Source: Stichopus chloronotus (Eukaryota; Echinodermata; Holothuroidea; Aspidochirotida; Stichopodidae). Taken from it: 64,000 bases of DNA. Each line of letters starts with the position of its first letter. The first letter of the stretch is position 1. The stretch covers positions 36,084,937 to 36,148,936 of the forward strand of contig CM037830.1 in the NCBI GenBank assembly GCA_021234535.1. The letters run 5' to 3'. The notes beneath the pieces were generated by a model. That model was not told the DNA's origin. It did not search any database and saw only the letters and a program-made list of their open reading frames with translations. Made by a program: the position numbers and the translations under genes. This document shows positions 1 through 13,500 of the stretch, piece by piece.

Positions 1-1480
1 AATAAATTCCGAAAGGAACATAATATCGAGATACAGTTTTCACCACAAAAGAGAGAAAAATATTCTTATTTTTTTATGGAGCATCAATTGCCTTCAGTGA
101 CTAATCCCTTTAAGTAGCAGCAATCTCTGGAAAGACGGGGGGGGGGGGGGATCTCTGGATGGGGGAGGGGGATAAAGAATTGCTTTGATCGAGGGCTACA
201 CTTCCACCATTGCCATACCACCACATTGTTAAATTCATATGCTCGCTGCACTCAGACTGTGGTCATGGAAAAGGAAATGCGAAGTCGACTGAACACTTGG
301 CTCTCTTAATATTTAAGAACCACAAAGAAGACAGTATCAGCGGGACGGAGATGAATTTTACCAAAAGATGTATTTGAATTCGTACTAAGATTTGGCACTT
401 TGGTGAATTTGATGGCCTTACTTCACCAAGAGACAGGCAATGCAGTGATGTATACATACTGATATACTGTATATAGACTTTTGATAGAAAAACCAAAATA
501 CAGATTGATGAAGTATATTATCTTTATAGATTCATTAGCTGATGAAATATATTTCAGGTGCTATACCAATCAACGTTGTTACATACAGGGCAAGCACTAG
601 GGAAAGAGAGTGTTAGATAAACTAATTAATTAATACAGTAATAGCTGACAAAACAATGAAGTACAATGGAAGAAACCCATGAAACTGAATGCATCTTACC
701 TTGACATTACTTTTGTGCATGCATGTGCTCAACATCAAGTTTCATGTAGTTGAAATAAATTTTTAATGTAATATGTCAAGTTTAGAAAAGCTTTATAGTT
801 AAGAGAGTAAAGAGTAAACTTCATGAGTAGTCGACACACCTTGATCTGACTATTTGAAAAATCAAAAAGCATTGCAACTGAACAAAGCTTTAAGTTTAAT
901 CCATTAAAGAGTAAGTTTCATCAGTGGTAGACACACCTTGAATCGATACAATTCGAAAAACCAAAAAGCACTTTAACTGATCAACGATAAATACATTTCC
1001 TTTGATTAATTTTGTGTTTCGATCAAGCTCGACTTAAAAATAACACAGCTAGCTAACAGGATGATTTGACAGAATTACAATACAAAAGACAATAATTTGA
1101 GAGAAACCTGGAAAGAGGAGAAGAAATGCATTTTTTTGGAAGCATCTGCAATTTCTCTGAGGGGTAGCAAAAACCGCTATCAATTGCAGATAAAGTGTTA
1201 CCTTAGACATTAATCTATCGACCAGCTTTCTGTGAGTAAACCAGTTGAAAATGAAAGGCTACAAGCTGGAAAGAAAAAGCAGTTTTCCCCTTCAGATATT
1301 CACTATGACTTTTCCACACTTTTTTTTTTTGGGGGGGGGGACTTTTCCACATTTTTTTTTGGGGGGGGGGGCAAGAACATTGCTGAAGAGGATTAATAGG
1401 ACAGTCGATGGACAAGAAAACGACCATACTGTTGACTTTGGATGAATTGTGTTTGAGGTGGGAGAGAAAGAATGTGTACA
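1..1480. other. 3' flanking DNA, no gene seen
   Basis: AT-rich sequence with poly-G tracts (about 140, 1,331 and 1,361) and a near-duplicate pair of roughly 60 bases at about 815-880 and 910-970 (GTCGACACACCTTGA and GTAGACACACCTTGA contexts). No coding or RNA signal was recognised. Confidence 0.5.
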
Positions 1481-2050
1481 TTAAAAGGATGGTCCAGCCA
1501 CAAGTATAGCTTTGATATGTTTCAGAGTAATTAAATCTGACCATTCCAATGAAACTTCCATTCAGTTCCCATGTGTGGCTGTCGAGATACTGTATGAGCA
1601 GTTGAAGTTGCCACATTTGTTACCAAAAGTTAACTTGAAGCAAGCAGGAGTGATGTCACCTCTCCACATTGATAAAGCACTTTATGCTTTTCTTTTAACT
1701 TTACACCAAATTTAATACTTCAATATCTAGTGCAATCATATTGTGAATGTATGAGGTGTATGAGAGTTTTGTGACCTTCACATAACCGGTATATAAGCTG
1801 ACCACATATTGATTTCAAGGTCAAAATAATAATTCAATAATGAAGAAAACAAAAGACTCTTCTGCAATGTGAGGAGATGATGTCACTCCTGCTTTCTTCA
1901 AGTTCACAGTTGGTAGCAAAGAGGGTAAATGCAATTGGTAATATCTCCAGAACCACGCATGAGAACTGAAAGGGAATTTCACCTTAATGGTTAGATTAAG
2001 TTAATCTTAAACATATCCAAGCTAAATTTGTGGCTGGACCATCCTTTTAA
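1481..2050. mobile_element. Foldback/MITE-like element with TTAA ends
   Basis: The two halves are imperfect inverted copies. AAGGATGGTCCAGCCACAA near 1485 pairs with its complement ending near 2046. Further in, GCAGGAGTGATGTCACCTC (about 1647) pairs with a copy near 1874-1892. Arms are roughly 220-240 bases around a central spacer. TTAA flanks both outer ends, as left by piggyBac-type insertion. No transposase is encoded. Confidence 0.7.
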
Positions 2051-5000
2051 GTGTACATTAATGACATCAACCCGTTTCACATTTTTCCATTTTAGTGTGA
2101 CATTGTGAATGTCAACAGTCAACTTCAGGTTCTTTTCAAAGATTTGAAGAGATAGAGAGAGAGAGATCTTTTGATTGCCTGTTTTTGAGGTCTGCCGTTG
2201 ACCAGATCGAACGAAAGACATAATGTAAAAGAAAAACAAAAGTCTTGTACACTTGTCAAGTTGAAATTAATCAGACATGTACAACAGCATGCAAGGTAAG
2301 TGAATTCTAATTCAAGAATGATGCAGTTACAGTCACACATCACAAATGTATTGGTCGTTAAAAAAAGTTCTATGAATATTTATGTCATCTACTGATAGCA
2401 TGAACTAATCTTGTAAAGGGTTTTACACACAAAGAATTGACTATTTAATTACCACATATGGTACTGCTAACTTAATATCTTAAACACTGGAGCACTACCA
2501 TCAAGAAGTTAAAGCAACATTCCAAGCTCATAAAGGAACTGCAAGATTAAGAAGTGAATTACAGTATATATTTCATCAATTTGAAACTTTTTATAAAATT
2601 CAATAAATGTAATGAAAAATTTGATTGGCACATGAACAAGGTCACATTCTGTCATGCTGAAGGGCTAAAAACTACATATAAACAACATACAACTTTGGCA
2701 AAGGGTGATATATCAAACAAAATCTGACCATTTTGAAATAACAACAAAATCTTAAGAAGAAAAACGTAAAGTGGTTGCAGGCAGTGCTGGCTGGTGAATA
2801 AGAGTGAAATCAATTGCACAGTTCATTTTGAGAGTAACAGCATCACCATATGAAGTGTATAAGAGGTGTCTTGGTTTAGGTCAGTGCTAAATATACAAAG
2901 AAATGTTTCACTTGAAAAGGAAGAACACATTGTCTGAGGTAAACATGACAACACTTTTGATCCTCAGATCTGTCACAACATAAGGCCATGTATATGGCCA
3001 TTTGTAGCAATATAATGATTACATCATGGTCACTTCAAAACTTACGTATCCAATATGAATTCTTACGACTTTCATTGCTAAATACTTTCAGACCATCAAC
3101 ACAATTTAAGATGAATGTTAAGTTTTAAAACATGGACTGATGTTACAAACAAAACTGCAAGAAGTAATCTAAAAAGAGTAATGGTTTCAGTGACAGTACA
3201 TTTAGCCATCACCATGTAGTTTATTTAGAAGGTAACAGTCACTGCTTGGTTTCACTTTCTTATCACGGCAAACCTTTCAGTACCTCAGCTGACATTTTAC
3301 AAAGCAGGACCATTGCAGTTCCACACTAGTCTTACAGAACTTGCTAATGTCTAACTAATCCTAAACAGATTTGAGAAGTTATTTTCCAAAATATAATTGT
3401 TACTTTGTTGCACTGTTGGTGGCAAATAAAAGCTGAAATAATTGCACCTTCGAATATCAGTTGCACTGTCTTTCTGAGATGAATATTTGCACCATAGTCA
3501 ATACCGGCTCAAATGGTTATCACAGTGAATTTGTTTTTACCCTGTTTAGTCATGCCTCATGCACAATACCATATCATTTGTTTTTAACACAAAAAATATG
3601 AAAAGTACAGAAAAATAATGAAGAACATTCTCCACAGGCAATACCTCGTTGACACGTGAAACAAGGGCCCTTAAGTGTAAGATTTCTGACATTTGGAAAT
3701 ACTGACAAGATATGATTGGAAGTGCAAGCATCAAGCAGCATTGAATGATGTGTTCCTATACATTAGGATTGAAAAAAAAATGGAGTTTCCAATCAACTTT
3801 CAATCTTCATCAATTAAAGTTATTCTTACAGTTATTCTCTACTTTAACTCTGAATTTGAATTTAACTTTTAACAGAACAAATAAATACATCACCCACATA
3901 GTTCACTTCACAGTGATCAATTGCAGCTTTGACACTTTAAAGCGACATTGCAGAAAAACCACCTTAACAGTGCATGAATCTGTCTTGCTGTGTGAAACTC
4001 ATAGTGCGTCAGCTTTTTTTAACCTTGCAATAAGCTATGTCTGTTCCATGTTTGAAGTTCGAATAAAGTTTTGTGGTTTAGGTTCATCTCTACAACACTT
4101 TGAGCTGCTTTGGGTTTATAATATGTGACAACAACATAAATAGTTCATATCACCGACGACCTACATACCACATTTGAAGTTCAAACAACTTTCTCAATTT
4201 TGAGTTATCATGTTTGAAAGGTTTTCAGACTTTAACCTATGTTGACCCTTAAATGACCTGCGGAGTCAGTGCAGATCAATAATGATCATCTAAATCACCA
4301 CGACTGTTCACCACACTTGTTCTGTCAAAAAAATATTATTACAATCTTGAGAGATACTGGTTACGAGAATATAACAACAACTGCACACATACTGTACCAT
4401 ACACAATATACAGGACCCTTAAGAAAAGGAGACAAAATGAAAAGCGACGGCAAGAGGGGAAGGGAAGAAAAATTAAAAACCACTCAATTGTGAGTCTCGT
4501 CAAAAAACTGCGTGCAGGCTTCTAGGACATGATCTTCCTAGATCACATGCTCCCGCCTGAGGAGTATTCACGGGTATTTTTTGTTTAAACTTTTGCATAT
4601 TTAATACAATCGTGATTGAGAGACCTCAATTCAAAGAAGGAGTAAAATGGAGAAAAACAAAAAAGATAACAAATAAAAAAAAAACAGCAAAATCAGCAAA
4701 ATAAGTATAAAACGACATGAGGAATGATGCAAACACCTTCTGGATCTGATCTGTAAAATTTCTTTTCTTTACTATATTTTACATTTACACATTGTAAACG
4801 ATGGCAAGATGGATCTACCACATGGTAAAAACTGAAAGGCATTGAGACTTAACTATCGTACAGTCACATTCTGAATTTTACTGGCTTCAGGATGGTGACA
4901 AGAGTGTCTCAGTTTTTCAAAGAAGAAAACACATGAAGCACGTACATGTTAATCTGTAGCTGACACTACAGGAATTTGTGCTCATAGAAGCAAGTGATTA

Positions 5001-7198
5001 TTGGTGATGAGGGTTACTTTCACAGTCAATACTTTACTTTCAATCTTTGGTAGGAAAAGTTTCACCTAAACAGCATATAGTTCTGTAACAGAATAAAACT
5101 CCAGCAAAATGTTCCTTACCATGAAAGAAATACCATCCAAAAGTACGACGCTGCTTCCCTTGGTCCCTCTGCTTAAGCTAAAACTCACCAAATCATAGGA
5201 TATCAAAGAAAAATATTTCCAATTGTGACAACCTATGGTATTCTCAAGAGTGACAAGGATATAACATTGTGCATCATTTTTCGGAAGAATTTTGATGAAT
5301 CAATATTTCACTTGGAAAGATGAGAGAACAATTATCACAAAGATATTTATCATCCTGGATTCGTGTGTGCAAAGTTCTGAAGTAAGAATGCCAGTGGCTA
5401 TGTAAATCAAGGAGGATTGCTGGTGTCAAACATGTGGAAACTCTACCTAGGCTTATGACAAAACGGTTAAGAAGGAAACATTTTTTAAAAAAATATCTAA
5501 AAATGAGTCACAATCTGACAAAGCTAGAGGGTCTGGGGGGGGGGGGGAGAAGCGTGGGTGGGGGTATGCCGTGACATTTTTGTGGTAAAGTTTTGGTGAT
5601 GACACTCTAAGTGACAGTGCGACAAGCATTGTTCAATGCATTGTGCATTATCTTCAATGCATTGTGCATTATATTTAATACTCCAGACACAAGGAAAGCA
5701 CTTTGTTGTTGAGGATTAGCACAACTTGAGACAAACTTGTGACACTCTGAACAGTTGGGGGCTCCCTTCCTCCCAATCATTAGTGATTCTGATATTTATC
5801 CCCTTTGGATGAATGAGTTCAGATGGCAGCTGGAGATCAAAACACTAAATCCAGACGATGTCAGGTCTCAACTGCACCAAAGGTCTGTGGACAAGATACA
5901 TCCAAAGAATCTGATTTAAACAAACTTGGCAAGCAGGATCAAAAACTGATAGAATTTTACAAATATTGCCCATATGTGCAATCTACCATGCATGAATTGA
6001 GATGATAATAGAAAATCACAATCCTAAAGTAGAACGAACTTAACCATTTGCTTCAAAATCTGTTTAAATCGAACAGGAAGACCAGCTATAAAACAAATGA
6101 AGAACATCAAGACAATAAAAAATCATGACTCTTGCCTTCCAAAACATTGACAAGACAAAGACCCTGCAGATACAATTGAACTGTAGCTATGCACTACACA
6201 AAAACCCACAAGAAAAGAAAAAAAAATGGAATCAATGAAATTAATCAAACAAAAGAAAAAATTGAAATTGCTTTGTTAATTCCATTTTGTTCTTGTCTTG
6301 TCTGTTTTACAACTAGGTTAAGCAAATCATTGAAATTGGCAATTCCGGATAAAATTGATGTAACTATGAAAACGAAACACGCTGCATTTTATGAAGAAGA
6401 CTGAACTCAGAGTGGAACAATTGATCAATATATCAGCTGCAATCGGTGCTAATAGCTGAGAGGCTATGACCTCCTAGTATTAAAACACTTGATTCGACTA
6501 AATCGTTACCCCCTGGAACGAATTACACATAATTTAAAAGATGGAATTTTGTGATCTGTATTCAGTAGAAAGCATGAGCCAGGCTATGAAACAAATCCGT
6601 CACTCATGGTACTTTGGATGTGGTGTGTGGATCATACCCAACAAAAACCAGTGAAATAGTTGAAAAAGCAATGTTGAACTTGACGCGACTTCAGATGGGT
6701 TGCCCAATGGAAGACTAACAGCAAAACATGATAAAGAATAGTTCAATTTTCTTGGCTATGGTACCCTGGTCTCACAACTGCTTTGTGTATTTTTCAATGA
6801 AATCTCATTGCCACATTTGATCACTGTACATCTGCTACATATCCTCGATCAAATTTGCATTTGTTCAAAACGACTACTGCTTTGCTGAATGAAGACATTT
6901 GGTTCTATAGAGAACATTTTTGGTGGCCTCAGTGCTATGGGACCATCGTTAACTAAACTCCTTCAAGGCAAAAGGTTTGCAGGAATAAATATATTCAAAC
7001 ATGACATGACTTGCTATGGAGGTGAACCATCAGCTAATATCTTGACCAATAACTTCCAGTTTTGTGAAGCACATTGATCCTTGTCTTCTCAACGTCTTGC
7101 TCATCTGGAGAGTTGAGATACTGTACCAACTTCCTGTTATCTGCAACCACATTAAAATGTTGGCAACAGAAGATGACAGATTTAAGATCTTGCATTGC
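2051..7198. other. 3' flank or 3' UTR of the pseudokinase gene
   Basis: Only short frames without recognisable domains. The 3' UTR must begin below 7,199 on the minus strand; no canonical AATAAA was found within about 1 kb. A poly-G run lies at about 5,536. Confidence 0.4.
5632..5673. repeat. 21-bp tandem duplication
   Basis: TTCAATGCATTGTGCATTAT occurs twice in direct succession, with one base between. Confidence 0.8.
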
Positions 7199-7502
7199 TC
7201 AGACCCTTGGTGCATCCACTTTTCTAAGTGTTGCACCTTTCCGTATCTGGGATAAAAGAGCATTCCGCGAATCATCGACTGCTGGTAGAGTGACCACATC
7301 TCCTTCAGAAGCAAGTGGAGGTGGAGGAGGGGGTGGAGGAGGCGGTGGAGGAGGGGGTGCAGCAGAACGAGTCTCCTGTACCAGATGGGATGATCTACCT
7401 GCAGAGGTCGATACTTTTGATGATTCTGGACCTCTGCTATCCGTGGCGCCGTACGAGGTGCCCTTCTTTGACCTGGAAGATGGATTTTTGTTGACCTTTA
7501 TT
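7199..7502 (-). CDS. Terminal exon 21: proline tract and WH2 motif
   Basis: Starts after TCCATTTTCAG, phase 2 in, and ends at TGA (7199-7201). It encodes a Ser/Lys-rich linker (NPSSRSKKG), 14 consecutive prolines, then SRNALLSQIRKGATLRKVD and APRV. The last part matches the WH2-like end of human PXK (SRGALLSSI, then GTLRKAK) and canonical WH2 motifs that bind actin monomers. The proline tract is a typical profilin or SH3 ligand and is encoded by a 12-base repeating unit. No AATAAA was seen close downstream. Confidence 0.85.
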
Positions 7503-10500
7503 CTGAAAATGGATAACAAGAAGATGAGCATGAGTCAAGGTGAATGACACAGAAACAAAATCATCACCATCCACCCCTAGCACTGTAAAACGGACCTGCT
7601 TAAAATGGTACGATAAACTCTCAATAACTCTGGTACGGCCACTGATGTCCTGCAATCTTAAAAAAGAAAAATAACAAACATTCTTTTACAGTCAGCACCC
7701 TTTCTTTCATTATACCATATCACTTTGACATTCATATCTGTTTTCTCCAACGAAATTCACATTTTTTAGGTGAAACCAACCAACCGACCCCCCCAAACCC
7801 CGAAAAATAGTGTTCTCATGGGTAACCAGGTATTCAGGTACCCACCTTACATTTACTCTCTCCCGTTCCAATATTCTCCAGTTCCAATATTGCTTGATTC
7901 CTTTATCTTGTGACAAACAGCATGACTGTTGGATGAATGCATTGTGTGAGATTGCCAAATTGTGTCGATTATGAACAGCAAATAATAACGTGTAGTTTAT
8001 AGTATACAGTAGCCAACATTTTGGTCGCGTATCTGACAGGTATGGAAAAAAACTACGTGATTCTGATCAATGAAAAAAACTACGTAAAACATACATCATC
8101 TGTGAAAAATAATCTAGGTCAAAGCACATCTCCTGTGGGTCCATGCACATTCTAGAATCTAGAACCTGATGAAACACTACAAGGAAGAAAAAAATCAATA
8201 AAAAAATGTAACCAGCTGGCAAAACAGAAAATCCCATAATTTTGTCACCAGCTCAATGGAATTTAGCAGATTTTGAAACCCGAAACTTGTCATTTGGGAA
8301 GTGGAAAATATGTGTGCCCCACAACTCTTGTCAGAGAACAAAAAGTAAGACACTGACATGTGTGATACTTTACGCAATACTAAAGTGTAGTAAAGTACTG
8401 AACAGTTCAGTCATATAAGTTCTGCATACTACAGAACATTACAATACCATATAGATCTCTCATGTTAATACAGTATACTGTACTCATGCAATGCTATGCA
8501 GAGATTTTTTTTTTTTTTACTTCACTGTTTTCACAGTTTGAGTGTTTCACAATGCAAAGTCATTTTGTATTGATGAAATAGCTGTAACTGTAAGTTCATG
8601 AACATTCTTTTTGTTTGCTAATGTTTGCAGGCTGATACCTTGTTACCCAACAAAACATGTCCTGTAAAGATCAGGTTCTGAAATTGAAATGTGAATGCAA
8701 AGTTTCAATAAATTGTGAATGTACATCGTACTTGTGTCAAAATTCAGCACTTACCACAATTGCTATAACTAAGACGATACTTCGTTAATTTTCACGCCGA
8801 TAGCTTATGATACATGCAAAATGTTGTATTATGACTACAGCCTAATGAAAAAATATATCTTCCTTGAGAGGCAAACCATGGGATTCCCTTCCGAACATCT
8901 AAACAGATAGCACAAAGTCTACCTCTAGTCGTGATCTGTGACTTTGTCGATTCTGTAACTTGTATATTTCATCACTTTTTCCCCAACAGAAAAAGTAAAC
9001 CTCAGCTATTTTAGGGAATAACTAGGAGCACTTTCATTCATGGATGTGGTACCTCACGTGGTACCCTCAGACAAGTTATCGGCGTTCATCCGGCCTTCTA
9101 TTGCGGTTAACAACCCTCTCAAAGTATGCCAATCTCCCTAAAGTTGCACCGTCATAGAGGCTACTACAAGCTGCAAGAAAACTTGCCTTTCCTTCACGGA
9201 TGGGCTATCAAGCGGAGGCAGACGCGAGAAACCGTCATGAAATATTATCCTGACTGCCCCAGGCTTGAATCTCATCACCAAGATGAAAAAAAAAAACTGC
9301 GCTTTTGTGTCAACAAAAATAATAGCAGTTAAGATCGAGGAGGCAACGTAAAATACTGTAGCAAAGGACGGGAAGTTGGAGCAAGGCCTACAGCAACCCT
9401 GTTACCTCCATACTGTTTCTTAATTTCTTGCATATTCCTGTCACTTCTGGGAAGTGTCTGATATGCTTTCATCGTACCTTGTTACTTCAAAAAATCTTAA
9501 TAATTACTGAAAATAAACATAAAAAAGAGAAGAAGAAAAGATCAAATTCTGAAGGAGAAAACTACTGGCAATATGCAGCACAAAAAAATTCAAGATTCCG
9601 ATTTGAAGTTGCCACTCGAAAAATTCTGATAAACAAAAACAAAATATGAATAAGAAGGAAATACTCTTGCACATGTATCATTATAGCTGAAATTCCAAAA
9701 GTGGATTAGATTATCATTTACTGTAGGGAAGCGATATAATTACAAGAATATCTAATACGTGTTAACATTCAATACTACCATAACATAAAGCTAACCATCA
9801 GCACATTTTTGTGTGAGCTACATGGTTATCACATTGATTTTTCTAAATGGATTGCACTCACATGACTACTTACTGTACCTTGAATTAACTGATCATGAGG
9901 TTCTCAACAATTACATCAGTTTTGGATTTGGGTCAGGTTGACATTATGTGATAATCGGCAATGCACATACAGTACGCTTTGATCTAATTGGCAAAGATAT
10001 GGCAGTTGCAATGCATTCAGTGTCATTCAATGCTGTTACAATCAATGAAAAACCTGACCAAATTCTGTCTGTCACCCTCAATATTGACCCAAAGTCAGAT
10101 CTCACACTACTCCTCCTTTGAGGCTACTGGGAATCTCTGCAATTTGTGCAGTGGTTATTTCCTTGTCCTTATGCCATTTTCTGAGAGATAGCAACTACGT
10201 TTCAAGCCATCAGTGCAACATTAACAAAATTACATATATATGCAAAATATAATTGATGTATAAATAACCACATAAAATAAATTGCAAATGCAAAAACTGA
10301 AAAAGTGGACGAGGTTCAAAAAGTTAAAGATCATGATGTCCTTTTGGCTTTCCTTATAAATGAAGTAGTTTTGAAGATTTCACCTACGTCATCCAGTCTG
10401 TAGCAATCTGTAGAAGATGACATGTCACAGAGCATTTTTCAAAGCAGCCCTACTGTAGCTGTTGTAGGAATGATCCACGGGGCTCTGATCGCCAAAGCTG

Positions 10501-13500
10501 ATAATTCTCTCAGTTTCTATCAGTTTTAAAGACTCTTAAATACTTATTTGGAAGCATATGATACGACAGGGAGAAAGTTTTAACATATGCAGATTCTTCT
10601 CCATGTTGGTACCGAGCATTTCTAGTGTACTAGATTTTTAAAATGACAGTATACCATCCAACTTCATTTACAGAACACATTGACTGGTTAAGGTAACTGC
10701 TCACCCAGGCAGGCTCATGGCCATTCAGTTACTGTTGATATCTACTGCACAGTAAAAAAAAAAAGGACATAAAACAACACTCTTGCACATCTGCTGAACT
10801 TACCTAGTGACATTTTTAATGATGAGAATGGTTTGTGAGAAAAATTTTTTCTTAACAACTACTCTTAAAGTCATGAACTCCTGATTCTGTACATCAAATG
10901 TACAGAATCGAGTGTGAATGTAAATTGAGAATGTAAATTTTTGTCCAGGGAAAGTATGTGGAAGATTGAGTCCACAGATACAGGTCATTGAAAGATGATA
11001 TTGATGTAGTTGAAGATGATCTGTGTATTGTATTTGTTGAAGTGATGTACTAAAAGATGAATTCTGCACAACTGTTGTTTCCTGAAGATATTGATGATTG
11101 TGACAATGCACTCTTCAAAATATTTCTTCAAAGATTGACTTTGCACGATAATTGTTTCAAGGGGTTGCATGTTGATTTTAATGGTGAATCCCATTAATAC
11201 ACTTTCTGTTACAGAGGGGAAGGTATCACGTTAAAGACAAAAGCTCATCACCCCAGACATTTTCAATTCTACCAACCACTTACGTCTAGTCCCTCCCTCA
11301 GCTATTCTAAAATTCCTCCACATATGTCATCAAAACAATGGATCCCTGTGTACACTGTGTAACATAGGCAACGCTGCATCTTTCGAACTTTGCTGTCAAT
11401 CAAAGAGTAGGACCAATTAAGAATTCTGCTATTGGGAAGCTAAAAATATAGCTTGGGGAGGGTGAGTTACTGCCTTTAAGAAATAGCTCTGCCCAAGGTA
11501 CGGCATACTTGTTTCTGGGATGATACTAATGATGCTGAAGACAAACAATTTAATGCATTTCTTGAAAGGGAAATCATAAAGATTAGCTCTGCATTATTGT
11601 TTTAAGGGGGTTGACGGTAAATTCTCAGAAAAAAAAAAAGATAGATATGTATGACCTTTCACAAAGATACTGATAATGCTGATGATGAACTTTGTTAATA
11701 CATTTCTTTAAAGGCTTACCTATGACTTATAAAGATAATGATGCTACACGATGTAAGTCTGAAGAAGACATTCACAAGCTTGAAGATTTCTAGGGGAATA
11801 TGGTGATGCTAGAGATTGACTCATAATTAGCCAAACAATACAATATGAGCCTGAAGGGGAAGTCTAGAAAATTTCCAAAACCATCTAGACTGTTCTTTTA
11901 CAACTTGCTGTCAGATGTGAAACTTTTCACCCCTCCTAAAAACAAAAAAAAAGGTAAATATTTCAACTTCCAACTACCAATGAAAAACCTTTGTTCCTTG
12001 AAACTTGAAAAAACATCTTGGAAAAGTTCAAACAAACTTTGATTTCTTAAGCTTTTATGTTTATCAGGTTTTATCAATTTACTTCAGTATTGATATCAAA
12101 CGACCACCAAATTTTACTTTTTGCTGAATCAGGCAATGTGAAGCTAAATACGCTCTTCACCGTTGTTTATCAGCTTTTGAGAAAACAATTGTTGATTCAA
12201 GCTTTTGCAGAGTTATGTGAGATCAATCACTATTCTTGCAAACAATACTTCATTATCATTAACTAATTACAGGCAAACTACAGACCAAGCGCAAAACTTA
12301 GGAAATATTTTTTACTTTGTGAATGTAATCACATGTGTTCATGCAAGTATCACATACAAATTATTCACACACACACAATCACACACACACACAAATTTCT
12401 AACTATTTATGTATTTTTAATAGAACACACACTACATCCTTTGAAGTTGATACATCATGTGACCTGTAGACTGTTGCACAGTATATGCTCACTGCAAGGG
12501 TAAATGGACATAATACCCAGCGGGATATAGTTACGCTGAGACAGGTAAGAGACGTATTAAGCAAAATCTCTTCATATTTTAAAAGAATACAAACAGTGCC
12601 TGGATGAAGATTTGGGAGAATTCTCTCATGCCATTTAATTCCTCCCCACTACTTCCCTCCTGTTATAAAAATCTGACATGTATCTACATGATTTTTATTT
12701 AACCTTTTCTTGGCCAAAGTTGCCAAAATACTCTGCATCGACACTCTAGGGTTGCTTCTTCAATCAATTTGAGGTTGATGCATCAAATTTAAACATAGTT
12801 TGTTGACAAATATTTCCATTATTTAAAATATGGGAAATGCTGGCGACGTCCCTTGTTGACGTGTTCATCTGAAGAGTTTGAAGAGAAGACAAAAAGGACT
12901 AAAAATCTTAAGTTAAATTTATTCATGCACACACACAGTAACAGAGCATGACTGAGTGCAATGCAGAGTTCTCTCTGCTTGGAGGAAAATTCATCTAAAG
13001 TGGGGATGGGTTAACCATGACAGTGTTAACATCTGTGGTTTGCTTGCCTAACTCCGATGAAGCACGAAGTATACTGGGAGAGGTTTCGCTTTGTAACTTG
13101 CAGTCTTTACAGAAGCAGTGCTTTGTCACCACATGTGCTACCTCACAGCAGCTCTCTTACTGCACTTTGCAAAAATATGACACCCCATTATCTGGGGCAT
13201 AAAATAAGCACTGACAGAGGCCTTCAAATCTGTTTTATTCTGCTTTGACCTATATCAACATATACCTATACTTATTCATGTACTACTGATAGCAGTTGGC
13301 GAGTTAAAAAATCATGCACTGTATCGTTCAGATTCCGGGATGCTATAAGTCATCTGATTGTCCTCAGCATCATACAGTACTTTATGCAAATTGCATGCAA
13401 CTCTGATGGATGCAGAACAGAAACTTGTGGATTCCTTGAATTTCCACTTGAACATTTAAAGCAGTCCAGTATATATGCTGTTTAAATGTACTGCTATGGA

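Noticed and set aside
7074..7547. Plus-strand frame with a long glycine run.
   Set aside because: It is the antisense of the proline tract in the terminal exon; composition alone keeps it open.
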